Counted from the stretch's first letter, positions 13,231-25,883 are shown. The stretch: DNA of 64,000 bases from Silene latifolia (GCF_048544455.1 NC_133532.1:19222948-19286947), one strand, 5' to 3'. Made by a program: numbers and translations. The notes: a model not told the origin generated them from the letters alone.

Positions 13231-13441
13231 CCAAATTTACATTTTTTTTAGCCTAAAAATCGTTTTTGACCTAGCCAAATACGTAAAAACCTGCAAATAA
13301 ACCAACACTTCCAGCAGAGAACACATGGGAAGCCAACACAACCAAACTTGATAAAGAAAATCATGTTCCATACACACAACTACGAGTTCTACGAGTTTTG
13401 GTCATCTAACATTATCCGGGAATAACATGTTCTCTAAAAAA

Positions 13442-15084
13442 CTACATAACAGGGAAACTTGCTCCCGCTCCACTACCACCTCCATAATTAGGATCTCTAG
13501 GATCCTTTGGTTGCGGGCGCCACCCAGTGTTGCAATTGGCGAAGAAGGAGTTCATCCGTTCCATTTCCTCCTTCATCCTCCGAATTTCATCATCTCTCTC
13601 GGCATCCCGCCTCTCCCTCTCGGCATCCTGCCTCTCCCTGGCGGCTAATTGAGCTTGGAGCACACTTACGACACTTGGGGTATAAGGTTGTTGTTGGGAG
13701 GAAATTGACCCTCTTCTTCTTGCAGGAGGGTAGAAAATCTCCTTTGCCGACCCGGCTCCATACACATCTCCTCTTTGGAACCCCTCAACAAGATCAAACC
13801 ATAGCTCATTGTCATCAATTTCCGGGTTGTTCTTCCTACGGACAAGGAATTGTTCCTAAAAAATTGATAAAACATTAACGGTTAGAGGTTACTTATCTAA
13901 AAATTGATAAAACATATACTTTAAAAAGCTAAGAAATTTTTATTTTTTGACACTTACATATAACTGTTGATCTTTTTCCTTCGCGAAGATCAACTTGCCC
14001 TTGCTTGTCTTCTTTGCGTGAGTGTCAACAAAGAGATCAACAATCGTGGGTACCTTGCCCTTATTCTTCTTGGTCTTAGGAAAAAAAAAACAAGGAAATT
14101 GCTACTCAAACATGATAATTAATGAGACTAATTAAATTAGAAGACTATTAAATTAAAAGCTAAGACAAATAACTTACATCTAACACCACACGATCATGAA
14201 AAGATTGAGACCCTCCATAATGAGTAGGCTCAACTTCCGCGTCCTTATCTCCTCCTTTCTCGTTGATCTTGTTCCGGCCGATGCTTCCTTGAACTCGGGA
14301 CTATTCCGGTACTTGGTATATTCCTCATATGACGAACCTATAATCAATAAAATAACAATTATTAATTAATATATTTTCAAAATATGTAATGAATTTTAAC
14401 TAATTACGGGTATTAAAAGAAACTAAATACCTTTCATGAAAGATGGTGTCTTCTTCCTCCTAGACACCTTATACATGTTGTCCCTTAGCCGCCTCTTCTT
14501 GCCAATGTCATTATACCTTTGCCAAACTAGGCGCTCAAGGTCGGTTGGCCAATAGAACACACGCTACAAAAAGTAAACACATAGATGAGAAACAAATTAA
14601 TAATAAGGTAAAAAGAATAAATAAATTATATTTAATAATATATATTTTATAAATAGATACCCGGAAGTTGTTGAACCACATCTCCTTATCTTCATCACTA
14701 GCGTTACTCCAACAAGTAACGCCGTGTGTCATGTTCTCTTGGGTGCTATTAGTCACACCACGAACAACTGTTTGACTTCTAAACCTGAAATCAAACATGT
14801 TAAAAACATAATTATATAGGAATAAAAAATAATGTATAATTAACATATGTCTAAAAAAAGTCATTTATTACTAAATAAAAAAATTACAAAATAGAATGAA
14901 TAAAAAATTACCAAAGACCATTCGGATCAAGGATCATCCCCCGTCGTATGTCGGGGTACACCAACCTCCTCCTCCTCCTCCTCACTCACCTCCGTAGTAG
15001 AACGGCCAACGTCCTCCTCCCGCTCTGGGAGCTACTACCTCCCTCACTATAGCCTCCGCGCCGCCTACCTCCTCCATGAGCCAT
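13442..15084 (-). pseudogene. Second CACTA gene (Transposase_24 / TNPA-like), decayed
   Basis: Begins at an ATG at 15084 (MAHGGGRRRGGYSEGG). Exon-like blocks follow on the minus strand: 14786-14661 (VVRGVTNSTQENMTHGVTCW), 14572-14440 (VWQRYNDIGKKRRLRDNMYK), about 14335-14190 (SSYEEYTKYRNSPEF), about 14075-13960 (VPTIVDLFVDTHAKK), and a last exon to 13442 with a QAQLAARERQDAERE coiled coil. This order is typical of the PF03004-type protein beside TNP2 in plant CACTA elements, thought to bind subterminal repeats. The first exon runs into a stop (near LAVLLRR) soon after its start. Confidence 0.7.
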
Positions 15085-15238
15085 GTGTACTACAATTGAT
15101 TAAAAAGTGTTAGCAAATATTACAGGATAATTATTATAAGATACAAAAAAATAAAACCTAATAAACAGGTATAAAAGAAAAAATAAAACGCTAATAATTG
15201 TTTCCAAATTTTGATATGTATATTTTCAATACCTTCTC

Positions 15239-18200
15239 TTACTCATCATCATCATCATCCTCATCTTCTTCTTCTTCTTCTTCTTCTTCTTCTTCTTCTT
15301 CTTCTTCTTCTTCTTCTTCCTCTTCCTCCTCCTCTTCTTCTTCTTCCCCCTCTTCTATCCCATCCCTCTCCTTATCATTCTCTTCTTCTTCCTCTTCTAA
15401 CTCCTCCTCCGCTTCTATCTCATTTGCATAAATAATTTCATCATGATCAACTGGGGACAAAACTGTTTCTGATACAACCTCTTCTTGGAAAAAAGATGTA
15501 TCAACTTCTGATCGTGCCTTTGTTTTAAAAACGGCCCACCATTGCTTTTGTTGTCTATCATTACTTGTGCTCGGAAGAGATGCAAAATAAACTTGATGAG
15601 CTTGTTGTGCAAGTATAAATGGGTCATATTGAGAGTAGGTTCGAGTATGATTCACTTCCACGAGTTTGTAACGATCATGGACTCGTTCAGCCTACGGAAT
15701 TATCCCTCCATTGAATCTTGAATAAGACGGTTTTATAACTCCGATTCCGGCCATTGTAGCACAACTCAAAGATATCCTCTAATATGCCATAATATTCATT
15801 GCCATCAAGAGAAGAAATAGTAACGCCGTAGTTGCATTTAGCCTTACTTTTGCCATAGTCAATTGTTTGAAACTTAAACCCATTAATTGAATATCGATTC
15901 CATGTCACAACCTTTCGAGAAGGACCCAAAGCCAAGCTTCTTATCACATCATCTTGAATATTTAGCTTACATACATGCTTCCGAAACCAGGCTGGAAATT
16001 GATCCTCACGCTTATGCCAAACATCCTCTCTGTTCACATTAGGGTGTTCTTTAATGAATCTGTCACAAATTGAGCTTCATATGGCTCCAAAACCTCACAA
16101 TTAGATAGGACATAAAGGTGGGCACGGTTATACTCCTTGTCATCCAGAAATCTTGTTCCCCAAATTTGATGAACACCCTATTTCATCCCGCATTTGGAAA
16201 CACTTGGGTATACTTGTGTCTAGTTCATCCGCTTCATCAATATTCAAGTATTTTGCTTTGGTCTCAATATGTTTTTCAAAATAAAGAGAGCAAAAATTGG
16301 CAATCTCTTCCGTTAGGTAGGCATTGCATATAGAACCTTCCACACGAGCTTTATTACCAATTTTTTTCTTCACATGATTAAGAAACCTTTCGAAAGGATA
16401 TATCCACCTATATTGGACGGGTCCACCAACTTTAGCTTCATATGGCAAATGGATAGGTAGATGCTCCATCGAATTGAAAAAAGAAGGCGGAAATATCATC
16501 TCAAGTTTACACAAAATTTCTGGTATTTGCTCTTCTAAACGACTCATGTCCTCAATCGATATCATGGAGGAACATAAATCTCTAAAAAATTGACTTATTT
16601 CTCAGAATCGCATTCCAAATCGTAGTCGGGAGTAAATTTTTAAAAGCCACGGGTAATAAGCGCTCCATGAAAACATGACAATCATGACTTTTCAACCCTT
16701 TCAACTTCAGTTCCTTCAAATCAACACAACGGCTCAAATCGGATGCATATCCATCGGGAAACTTCAAGTTTCCTATCCAATCGCACAATACCTTTCTTTG
16801 AGCTTTGTCAAGAGTAAATATGGCTTTTGGTTTAGCCCCATCCTTACGAATATGAAGTTTAGGACGATCACAAAATTTCTTCAATTCTATTCTTGAATTA
16901 ATATCATCACGTGTCTTTCCTTTTACATCCATAATCGTATGAATAAGTAACTCAAAGAAGTTCTTCTCTATGTGCATCACATCCAAATTGTGTCCGATCA
17001 ACATTGTTTTCCAAAGAGGGAAGCTCCCAAAAAATACTTCTTTTAAACCAACCATTTTTTTCTTTTTCAACTCTTTAAACTCTTCTTGATCCATCGACGG
17101 TTGTTGGCAAATCACGTACAACCTCCCATATCTCATCCCCTTGAGTCGAACGGAGCATTGTCACGCACCTCCTTACCTTTTAAGAAAGATTTCTTGTTCT
17201 CTCTATGAATATGTCCATCCGGTAAGAAGCATCTATGACAATCAAACCAACTAATTTTTTTGGAATTAGGAAGATAAAATGCTTTACACAAGCCCATCCG
17301 TACACAAGCCAAGTCTCACATTGCGAGGTTCCTCGGCAAAATCGGGATATAACCTATCAAAACGCTTCCACTCCTCCCCGTCACTCGGATGACACATCTT
17401 TCCTGGTGTACGAGGATTTTCTTTGTGCCATCTCATTTGGTTGGCAAGATTTTTCGTGGCATACATTCTTTGAAGTCTAGGAGCTAATGGAAAATAAATT
17501 AATGTGTTTTCTGATATTGGTTTCTTTCTCTTTCCACTCCTTTTATTACCCTTCTTCCCCTTCAAAACAATATTTCCTTCACTTGTCTCATATCTATCCC
17601 TTTGACATTTCTTACATTTGTCAAGCAAAGCATCATCTTTCCAAAAAAGCATACATCCTTTAGGACATGCATCAATCTTTTCATGTGGAAGTTGAAGACC
17701 TTTGACCACTTTCTTGGTATTATAGAAATTTCGGGTCATAACATTATTATCGGGTATAACATCCTCAACCAACGTAGCAATACTATCAACGGCTTTAAAT
17801 GGCATATTATACTCACATTTTAAAGAAACTATCCTGGATGCAACTTGTAACAATGTCATTCTACTCCCCTCATATAAGGTTTTTTCGGAAGCACTTAGCA
17901 TGTCAAAAAAGGCTTTTGCTCTTGGGTTTGGTTGTTCTTCATCAATCATTGGTACACGGTCGTCATTAATGAAATCATTAGACTGAAAGGCATCAAGTAC
18001 CATTTCTCTATATGGGTTCTCATTTTGTTGGATTTGAGGCTCTTCGGGATAATATTTTTCTCCATGGGAGATCCAATTGTAGTAGTTTGGAAAAAAACCA
18101 TTTGTAACAAGATGATCTTCTACTTCAATGTCAAATAAATATTTTAAGTTTTTACATTTAGTACAAGGACACCTAAGTTTACGTTGTTCCAAATCATATG

Positions 18201-18318
18201 AATCTTGACATCTAGCAAATTCAATAAATCCACGAACTCCCTTTACAAATCTAGCGATTGGACGTTTCTTCTTATCTACTCTTTCTTCGTACATCCAACT
18301 ACGTTCAGATCTCTTCAT
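15239..18318 (-). pseudogene. TNP2-like CACTA transposase, decayed
   Basis: Pieces on the minus strand match successive plant TNP2 domains: 18318-17284 (transposase-associated region with RCPCTKCKN and ISHGEKYY, then the start of TNP2, LGLCTDG); 17136-16582 (TNP2 core, LIGHNLDVMHIEKNFFELL); 16565-16140 (DUF4218: LPIHLPYEAKVGGPVQYRW, YPFERFLNHVKKK); 16037-15687 (DUF4216: YYGILEDIFELCY); and a poly-Glu/Asp tail ending at 15239. Just after LGLCTDG the sequence jumps to FDCHRCFLPDGH, so the central stretch that normally lies between is gone. With the frame changes, this transposase cannot be active. Confidence 0.85.
15245..15420. repeat. CTT/CTC trinucleotide tract encoding poly-Glu on the minus strand
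   Basis: Long run of CTT with CTC and CAT interruptions; read on the minus strand it gives the poly-Glu/Asp tail of the TNP2-like protein. Probably length-variable. Confidence 0.85.
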
Positions 18319-18461
18319 TTTAATCTATAAGCAATATATAGCAAACTAACCATTTTAAATAATAATATTTAATTTCAACAAAAAAAGCAATGGTTATCTC
18401 ATCCTCCATTTTATGCTAATTTCAAGATTTCAATTGGGTCCTTATCACTCCAACCTAAACC

Positions 18462-18690
18462 CATCAATGTACGTTTCAAGTCACTAGCAAACACACATTT
18501 GTGAATTATTAATGAGAAAAAATTCGCAAAGAATTCCCTTAGTTCTCCAAATACACAATGTGGAAAAGATACATATTCCACATATGTATTCAGAGAACAT
18601 TGGAGAAAATTGCAACCAAATTCTTTTCTCATTAATAAAATCACAACTATGTGTTTACTACCTAAGTGACTTGAAACGTACAAAGACAGT
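18462..18690. repeat. Imperfect inverted repeat (long hairpin) just upstream of the CACTA transposase
   Basis: The left arm reads GTACGTTTCAAGTCAC, then AAACACA, ATTAATGAGAAAA, then TTCTCCAA. The right arm, inverted, repeats the same words in the same order. Arms are about 90-100 bases at perhaps 75 percent identity. The loop holds a second small hairpin (GTGGAA ... TTCCAC). It lies 140-370 bases upstream of the transposase ATG on the minus strand. Confidence 0.75.
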
Positions 18691-18780
18691 CCCAAAATGG
18701 GGACTATTCAAGAATTGCTCCTAATGAGTAATTCTTGAACGGGTACTAGGTCATTATATATTAAACAAGTTGTCAAAATT

Positions 18781-18952
18781 ATAAGGCAAATTTATACAAT
18801 CCCCTAATCAAATGACATTACTAATTTAACAAAATTATAAGGCAAATTTATACAATTCCCTAATCAAATGACATTACTAATTTAACAAATTTATACATCA
18901 TGCTCATTCTAACTTAATTTGGTTAATTATAAGGCAAATTTATACAATCCTA
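18781..18952. repeat. Tandem repeat, about 57-bp unit, three partial copies
   Basis: ATAAGGCAAATTTATACAAT followed by CCCTAATCAAATGACATT occurs at 18781 and 18838, and its first half again at 18927, within the CACTA element. Confidence 0.75.
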
Positions 18953-19479
18953 ACATTATACTACCTTCATAAAACTATACTACCTTCAACAATACTACTT
19001 CAATATTACTAAAACTAAGTTACTACCTTCAATAATACTAATATTATCAAGATAACCTTCAATTATATCCCCTAATCAAATCACATTACTAATTTAACAA
19101 AAACCCCAATTTCTAACCCTAACTCAAATTAATTAACAAAAATGCTAATTAAATTACAACTACATACATTAATAAGCATCACTAATGTATAAATTACAAC
19201 TAGATACTAAATAAGCATCACAACTTAAACAAAATATGAAGGATTGAAGTAATTAAATCGATTTGAGTCGAAAACAAACCTTTATTAAAAACAAAGGGTC
19301 GGTAGTGATGTGGTGATGTAGTGTGCGGATGGCGGCGGCGAGTGGTGGCGTCCGGTGGTCGTTGTAGTTGGTGGTGGCGTCGGGTCGTCGGGTTTCTTGG
19401 CGATTTTTTTTTTAAGTTGATGATAGAATGAATGAAGGGGACGGGTGAAGAAAGCGGCAAAAAAAAAATAAACAGAAGA

Positions 19480-19690
19480 TTAGCGACCGTTTTTGGTCGC
19501 CAAATTGGCGACGGGTAATGGTCGCCAAATTTGGCGACTGTTTTCGGTCGCCAATTTGGATAATATTCGGTCGCCCTTGGATTTCATACGGATTTTGGAT
19601 AAAAAGGTATAGTCGCCAAATTGGCGACGAGTAGTGGTCGCCCGAGTTTTTTTTTTGTCGCCAAATTGGCGACTGTAGCATGTCTGTCGC
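19480..19690. repeat. Right subterminal GGCGAC array of the CACTA element
   Basis: Repeated GGTCGCCAAATTGGCGAC-type words, the counterpart of the array at 12815-13230. Confidence 0.8.
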
Positions 19691-21466
19691 CTTTGTCTTG
19701 TTTTCTTGTAGTGTTATATAGGGAATTGTTGGTCCTGAGTTATTATGGAGATATGATGAAAGGATGTTACGAGACGTTGTTACCTTGAGTGATGATTGTA
19801 CGAGAATTGTAAGACTCTGGTTATCATGCTTTGTTTATCTTGTTTTAAGGTGTCGTGTCTTCGAGAAAATAAAACTGTTTTTGAGTCGTCTATTCTTGTC
19901 ATCCTAGCACGTGTTAACCATACCTCTTCTTTTTTGAGCCTTCAGACCAAACGTTTCTTTGATCTTTATCCTCTGTCTGTTTCATTTATCGCTACTCTCG
20001 ATTTTTTCTTTATTTCAACTCTAGTTTCCTTCTTCTTTGAACTTTTATAATTACCCTTTTTCATTGATTTCTCTCTCAGCTTTTACTTCCTAAAACTATG
20101 TGTTCTTTTGCCTTGTGGTATTGCACGGGAATGTTCGTTTTGGTTTGCAAGTTATTTATTCTTTCATGGTAACTTGGAAATGTTTGAAATCTCTTTAGAG
20201 CTACTTGTGATCATCTCGTAGTGAAAACTTGGATCCTTTGGCAAGCGATGTTAGATACTTCGAAATTGGTGTTTGGTTATTTGAGGTTGAGTGCATAGTA
20301 TAATAGTTGGTTGCGAGTATGAATTGGGATAAAATTTAATGTTTTGGAGATAGAGTATTAAAGGTGTTATATTGAGCTCTGAAAGTTTGAGGATATTTTA
20401 CCTTGAGAGTGTATAGATGTTTGTTTGTTTGTTCTATCTGAAATGAAGTGTTTCACTTAAGAGTATGAGTGTTATTAAAGGACATAGATTTATACAATTT
20501 TGTTGTGGTTTTGTGATATTGAGATGATATTCATGGATAGTAAAATATAACTACAATTGAGGTTATAAGCGTTATTGTTTTTATGGACACAGATGATAAG
20601 ATTTGTATGGTTATATCATTTTAAGAGCGGTGATGGTATTGTGTTATCAGTGGATAAGTGTGTTGTGGCACAATAGGTACTAGCTTAACTAAAGGTATGT
20701 GGTTCCTTGGGTGCTTAGGAAAGTCGTGGTTATAGTTAAAAGAAAATGATTGGGTCTTGCGAGTGTGACTAAAGATTTTGTCATAAGATTGAGGTTGGAT
20801 AGGATTTTGACAGTTTAGTCAAAGTTTGAGGTTTGAGATTGATGACTTAGGATACTAATGTATATCAAGAACTATCGAGTTTGATGGTAAAGTCTTTTGA
20901 GCTTAAGAGCTGTATATAGAAGTAAGCCCTACCAACTTTGAGGAATTATGGTAGCAATAATTTTAATGTCACCCGTGAATAGAAGAGTTTTCTCATTCGA
21001 AAGATGTTCTTTGTTTAGAGATTTATCTGTTTGGGGTTTTGGTTAATGTCGATCGGTGGTGAATGGTAAATTAGAATTGGATTATTTGTTAAAGGTATCC
21101 GGACTTGGAGTAATAGTAATAAGTTCATACAGATTATGAGAGATAGTGTATGTTGTTAAATGATGGTTAATGATGGTGGAGGAATGTTTGAAATATGAGG
21201 ATTAGATGTTGGCTTAATGATCTTTATGGACTTCGATGGTATGAGTTTGATGTAACGTTTGAGATTGTAGAGTATGTGAAGATGATAATAACATCGAGGA
21301 TTTGAGATATCTTTCTTTGGTTTGAGTTTGGATAAGGGTCAGAGTGCGAATCGATTAGGATTTCGAGATGACATTTATTGATGATCACTTGTAATTCTTA
21401 CCTTCTTTTGATTTTATGTTTGAAATTCAAGTTTCGAGGACGAAACTTCTGTTTAGGGGGTTGGAT

Positions 21467-23913
21467 TGTAATACCCCGTATTTTATAATAATATTTTATT
21501 ATAAAAGTATTTAATTAAATTAATTATTTCGGAGTTTAATAATATATTTTGAATATATATATATTTATCGCTTCCGTTCTCTATTTAATTATTTCTCATT
21601 TTGACCAACTTTGAACGGATTAAAATGTTCGGGCATGATTTGACTATTTTAATATAATAACTATTTTTCTATAATAAGCTCTCATTGCATTTTAATATGC
21701 TCTAATCCGATTTGTAATCAGATAATCCATTGTATGAGCTAATGGACCCAAAGCCCATTAGTTAATCTCCTTATAAATAGAATTAACCTAGAAAGCAACT
21801 AGGTCAATCCTTTTGATTTCACGTAACACCTGTCGCGGACGCCTCTCCTCTCTTTCTCTCCTTTGTTCTTCTTTTCTCCTTTTGACTCCATTGTTGAATA
21901 TATTTTCTTCTCCCAAACTCATACACAAATTATATTTCCACAATCCTTGCTCTTACCTCTACAACATATTCTTCTCCAAATAATTTTACGGGGATTATTT
22001 GTATGAACCTTTAGACCTACCTTTAAGGTCTCTTATTTTAATGGGTGAAGAACAAGAATAGCCTTTCATGGCGTTTTCAAGGGTTTCGGTCTGTGCTTTT
22101 ATTTTTGTGTCGCTTTTCGGGATGTTGACACGTGTTGGAGACAAGGCTTTGTTGGTCGTATTCTTTATGAAGGTTTTCATTAATTGCTAAAAAGGTAACT
22201 AGGTGTTTTCTTTTAATTGTGTTTATGCCAATTGATGTAATTTACATGATTTAATTATTGATTTGTGTAAATTGGTACGTGTTTGATTGTTTATTATCAT
22301 GTTTAATCGTGTTTGTGTGTTTACGTATGTGTTTTATTGTTTAAATTGTATAACGTATCTTGCCTATGCTCCGTTGGGTGTTTGGGGCGTGCGGCTAGGG
22401 TTCCACATGGAAACCCTAGTGGCGGCATGGTGGAGGTTGGTGAGAAGACCTAGAGTTATGGCTAAACTAGTATAACTTTGAGATTATGGCTCAATGTTAT
22501 AGCTGGGTTGGTACAACTCTGGGGTCATGATAAAGTTGTAGGTGAAGCCGTATAACTTTGAGATTATGGCTCAATGTTACAGTTGGGCTACTATAACTTA
22601 AGTCACATGTCAATGTTATAGCTAATGCTAATGTAACATTAGGCTAATTAAGTCAATGTTGTAGCAGAGCTAATATAACATTGAGTTACGAGGTAAGGTT
22701 AATGTTAAAGTTATAGTTGGGGTACTATAACATTGAATGGTTAATGTTAAAGTTATAGCTGGAGTACTATAACAGTAATTGTTAATACTTATTCATATGT
22801 TGTGTTGTGTTCAGTTATTAAATGACATTGTGTTTGCATATAGATTTGGTTACACTTGTTCATATGATAAGTAGGATGGTCAGTTATACTATATTACTAT
22901 CCTATGAGTTAAGTCGTGATGTTGTTCACGCATGTTAGTACACGATTCGATTATACTTTGTGCATTTGTGGTTTGATAGTCCGAATAGACGACGGTAGTA
23001 TCAGTTATATACTATCGGAATGAAATAACGCTACCCGTTGATGCGAGATTTGTTTGGTCTATGTTCGGGGGGTAGCAGAGGTAGTGGTTATATGCTCTGT
23101 TACCCGAGTGTCGTTTGGTTTACCGAGAGTCTGGCCAGGTCTTAGACATATAGGCAGTGGTTATACGCTATACATAGTACCATGACGGCAGTGGTATACA
23201 CTCCACACCGATGGAGGCAGTGGTTATACGCTCCGTCAGCTAAAGGTAGTGGTTATACGCTCTGGCAAGTTAGAGGCAGTGGTTATACGCTCTAACGGGC
23301 GTTCGCTCTATTCGCTACGCTTGATTGCTAGCTTTGTGTGCCTTGTTCTTTGTGGATTGTGTGTTACCGTGTTTGCTATGCTTTAATGCTAGCTTTGTGC
23401 CTTAGGTTGTTGTGGGTCGTTTGTCGCTACTAGTCTTGTGAGTGTTCATGATCTAGTATTGCATATGGTCTAGGTTTGCATGTTTGCATCCATCTAAGAT
23501 TGATAAGTCTTGGTAATTTGGTGTTGGGTTTCATGAGTATAAATGATCTCACATATTATTTTGTTTATGCCTTTCAATTGTTATTGATTATTGATTATAT
23601 TCAATTGTTGTAAACATGACTGGGAGAGCATCTAGTTACTCCTGACTGATTGTCGACCTCCTTCTCAGGTTGTTCAGATTGTTGCTGGCTGGTTGATGCT
23701 TGCTTGGGGAATGTGCGAAGCGAGCTTAATAATAAATTAGGAGTTTGTTTTATGTTTTAAGAACCTTTGAATAATGTATTAGTTTGGTTTTGGATTTAGT
23801 AGCGAACCGGATTGGTCAGGTGTTTCCGCCACCTTGACCCTTTTATCAGTGTTATACTCTGATATTTACTTTATATTACGTTTTTCCTTTGTTTTATAAT
23901 CCGGGTTGTTACA
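21467..23913 (+). repeat. 3' LTR of the 10646-23913 element
   Basis: 2447 bp, TGTAATACC to GTTGTTACA. It contains two internal repeat blocks: GTTATAGCTGGG / GTACTATAAC-type units (about 22480-22780) and GGCAGTGGTTATACGCTC units (about 23080-23300). The piece at 57313-58491 is a diverged relative. Confidence 0.85.
23080..23300. repeat. Minisatellite in LTR, unit GGCAGTGGTTATACGCTC
   Basis: Five or more units of about 18 bases plus short variable spacers (for example near 23153, 23216, 23246 and 23275). Related units of another form occupy the same place in the LTR piece at 57.7-57.9 kb. Confidence 0.8.
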
Positions 23914-25883
23914 CAAACAATGGGTATTAACAATGTTCAACTTATAGGAAACACAAAAGGAGAAGTCTTTGGTTGTGAAAACATCATGAGAAAGAGTAAC
24001 AATGGAGATTTTGCTATTTAGACAATTCAACAAACAAGTGGCATGCAAGAAAATTTAATCTTAAAGAGAACTTGGTATAACCTCCTCTTAGTAACCAACA
24101 ATTAGGAGCTTGACCCTTTTACTCTCTCAAAATTATCTACCCAATACTACCTTCTCAAGATGTTGATACATGTAAATTAAACCATCTACACATACCCTTC
24201 AAACTTAGACAACAAGTCATTAAACCATGAAAAGAGACTAAGCATGAGCATTAAGATTTTAACCAAAAGATGGAGCTAGGATTAATTCCTCATAAGATTA
24301 AACCATACAAATGAGAAAAAAACATAAACTTTCCCATTTGTTATATACATCCTTTAAACCAAATCAACATACAACAAACTTGCTTCAAACAATCCTAAAT
24401 AGATTAAACCATTTCTCTAGGATTTACACTAGTCAAATAAGCAATATGAAAGGGTGATCAAGCCAAACATTCAATTATTAAACATAAGAAATTAAGCACA
24501 AGGAAAGAGTATTAGATAAATTAAGAGAGATGAGAGGATCTTACAATGCCAAAATTGGGAACTTTGAATGAAATTATACCAAGTAAAGAAGGATTTAGCC
24601 TTCATAATCTTGTTACAACCCACAAATTGAAGAAAGATTAACATAAAATTAAAGAGAGTTCTTGTCTTAATCATTGTTGTCAGAATCGCGATTCGATCCC
24701 ACGATTCTACGTTTTTACGATTCGAAAATGCTTGACCGATCCTGGATCCTACGATTCTATCATAGTTGTAGAATCTTACGATCCTATTGATTTGAAAATT
24801 TCTAGAGATGGGATCATAATACGATCCTACGATTTTACGATCCTACGATCCGATTCCATGATAAAAAAAATTAATTTATATTTTTATATAATGACACCGT
24901 AAAACCCAAAATTCGTGTAAGTTGTTCATACAATGATACTAAAATCATTAGTTACCAATATTTTATGAATAAATATTAATAAACAAGTGTTTTGATTTTC
25001 AATTATATGTTTTTACCAAATAAAAAATTATATTTAGTGAGTTTGTAGAATCTTGCGATTCTACGATCCGATTCGATCCTACCCTTCCCATCGATCCAAA
25101 GTAGAATCCCGATCCTGACAACATTGGTCTTAATTATTACAAGTTTAAGATTAAACATAGATCTTTAGAGGAGAGTAGTGTCTTTTTAGATCTCAAAATT
25201 CTAGATATATATAAGGAGGCACGCTAATCTAGGTTAAGTCCCTCAAGAAAGCCCAAAACATGGAACTGAAGTTGCGATATTCAGAGCAGAGCGCAGGCTG
25301 CGCGTATTTGCGCAGGCTACGCTTCAGACTGACAGTAGCATCTTTTGAAGCCCATATCTCCCTCGTTTCTTGGACAAACGAGACGTGTGACCTACCGTTG
25401 GAAAGCTAAGATCACAAGCTTTCACCTCCAATTGGCCTGGCGTCGATACGAGCTCTAGAACTAGAGACATATTCATTTGAAGTTGACCCTTGTGAAACTT
25501 AGTTTTCAATTCTTCATTTTGGCTCTTGTTTGTCTATGCCAAGGCATCAAATCTTCCATTAACTTACTTTTCTTGACTTTGAACTTATTCCCTTGGCTTA
25601 CCTTTTGCTCTCCTTCTTCACCTTGGTTGACTGTGGCTCGGGTTTGACTTGTGAGTTGGCTTGTACAAAATGATCCATTCATCTCAACTTACCAATATGA
25701 AGTACTTGAATTACCTTGAGATGTAAATACCAACAACAAGTTCAAATGATCCAAATTACAACCAAAGTGGATTCACCGGAAAATACAACGATTAACACTC
25801 AAAACCGGCTTTGTGACAAGTTTATTCAACTAAAATTATCTAATTAGGCCGACACTAGTTGACTCTATCAGGAACTCAACACA
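23914..25883 (-). repeat. LTR-like remnant, right part
   Basis: Continuation of the sequence cut by the 10646-23913 element. No ORF of note. It is related in style to the Athila-like LTRs further right and contains a small TIR element (24677-25121). The right boundary is uncertain. Confidence 0.3.
24677..25121. mobile_element. Small non-coding TIR element (MITE-like), ends TTGTCAGAATCG
   Basis: The left end TTGTCAGAATCGCGATTC and the inverted right end TTGTCAGGATCGGGATTC match at 16 of 18 bases, and CATTG flanks both sides (24672-24676 and 25122-25126). The interior is a degenerate series of ACGATCCTACGATTC words near each end with an AT-rich centre. No coding. Superfamily unassigned; other readings of the end and duplication are possible because the border words overlap. 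Confidence 0.65.

Larger units (their letters stand above)
12793..19713 (-). mobile_element. CACTA (En/Spm) DNA transposon, 6.9 kb, decayed
   Basis: Ends are CACTACAACAAAT and, inverted, CACTACAAGAAAAC, flanked by a perfect 3-bp duplication TTA (12790-12792 and 19714-19716). Both subterminal regions (12815-13230 and 19480-19690) hold dense GGCGACTG / GTCGCCAA units, as expected for TNPA-type binding sites. Two genes run on the minus strand: a TNP2-like transposase (18318-15239) and a second ORF (15084-13442). Frame breaks and a missing central transposase segment make it non-autonomous. It lies inside the gypsy-type element. Confidence 0.92.
10646..23913 (+). mobile_element. Gypsy-type LTR retroelement without recognisable coding (LARD-like), holding a CACTA transposon
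   Basis: The ends are LTRs starting TGTAATACC and ending GGGTTGTTACA, flanked by CAAAT and CAAAC (5-bp duplication with one mismatch). A primer-binding site TGGTATCAGAGC (initiator tRNA-Met type) at 11355-11366 follows the left LTR. The phrase GAGGACGAAAC and a G-rich polypurine tract (about 21451-21466) precede the right LTR, as in plant Ty3/gypsy elements. The internal region (about 11.37-12.79 and 19.72-21.46 kb) shows no gag or pol. It is a fossil with LTRs of unequal length. A CACTA element inserted into it later. Confidence 0.8.

Noticed and set aside
15198-15435. Plus-strand ORFs of poly-Ser and poly-Leu
   Set aside because: Antisense readings of the CTT tract that encodes the poly-Glu tail of the CACTA transposase on the minus strand.
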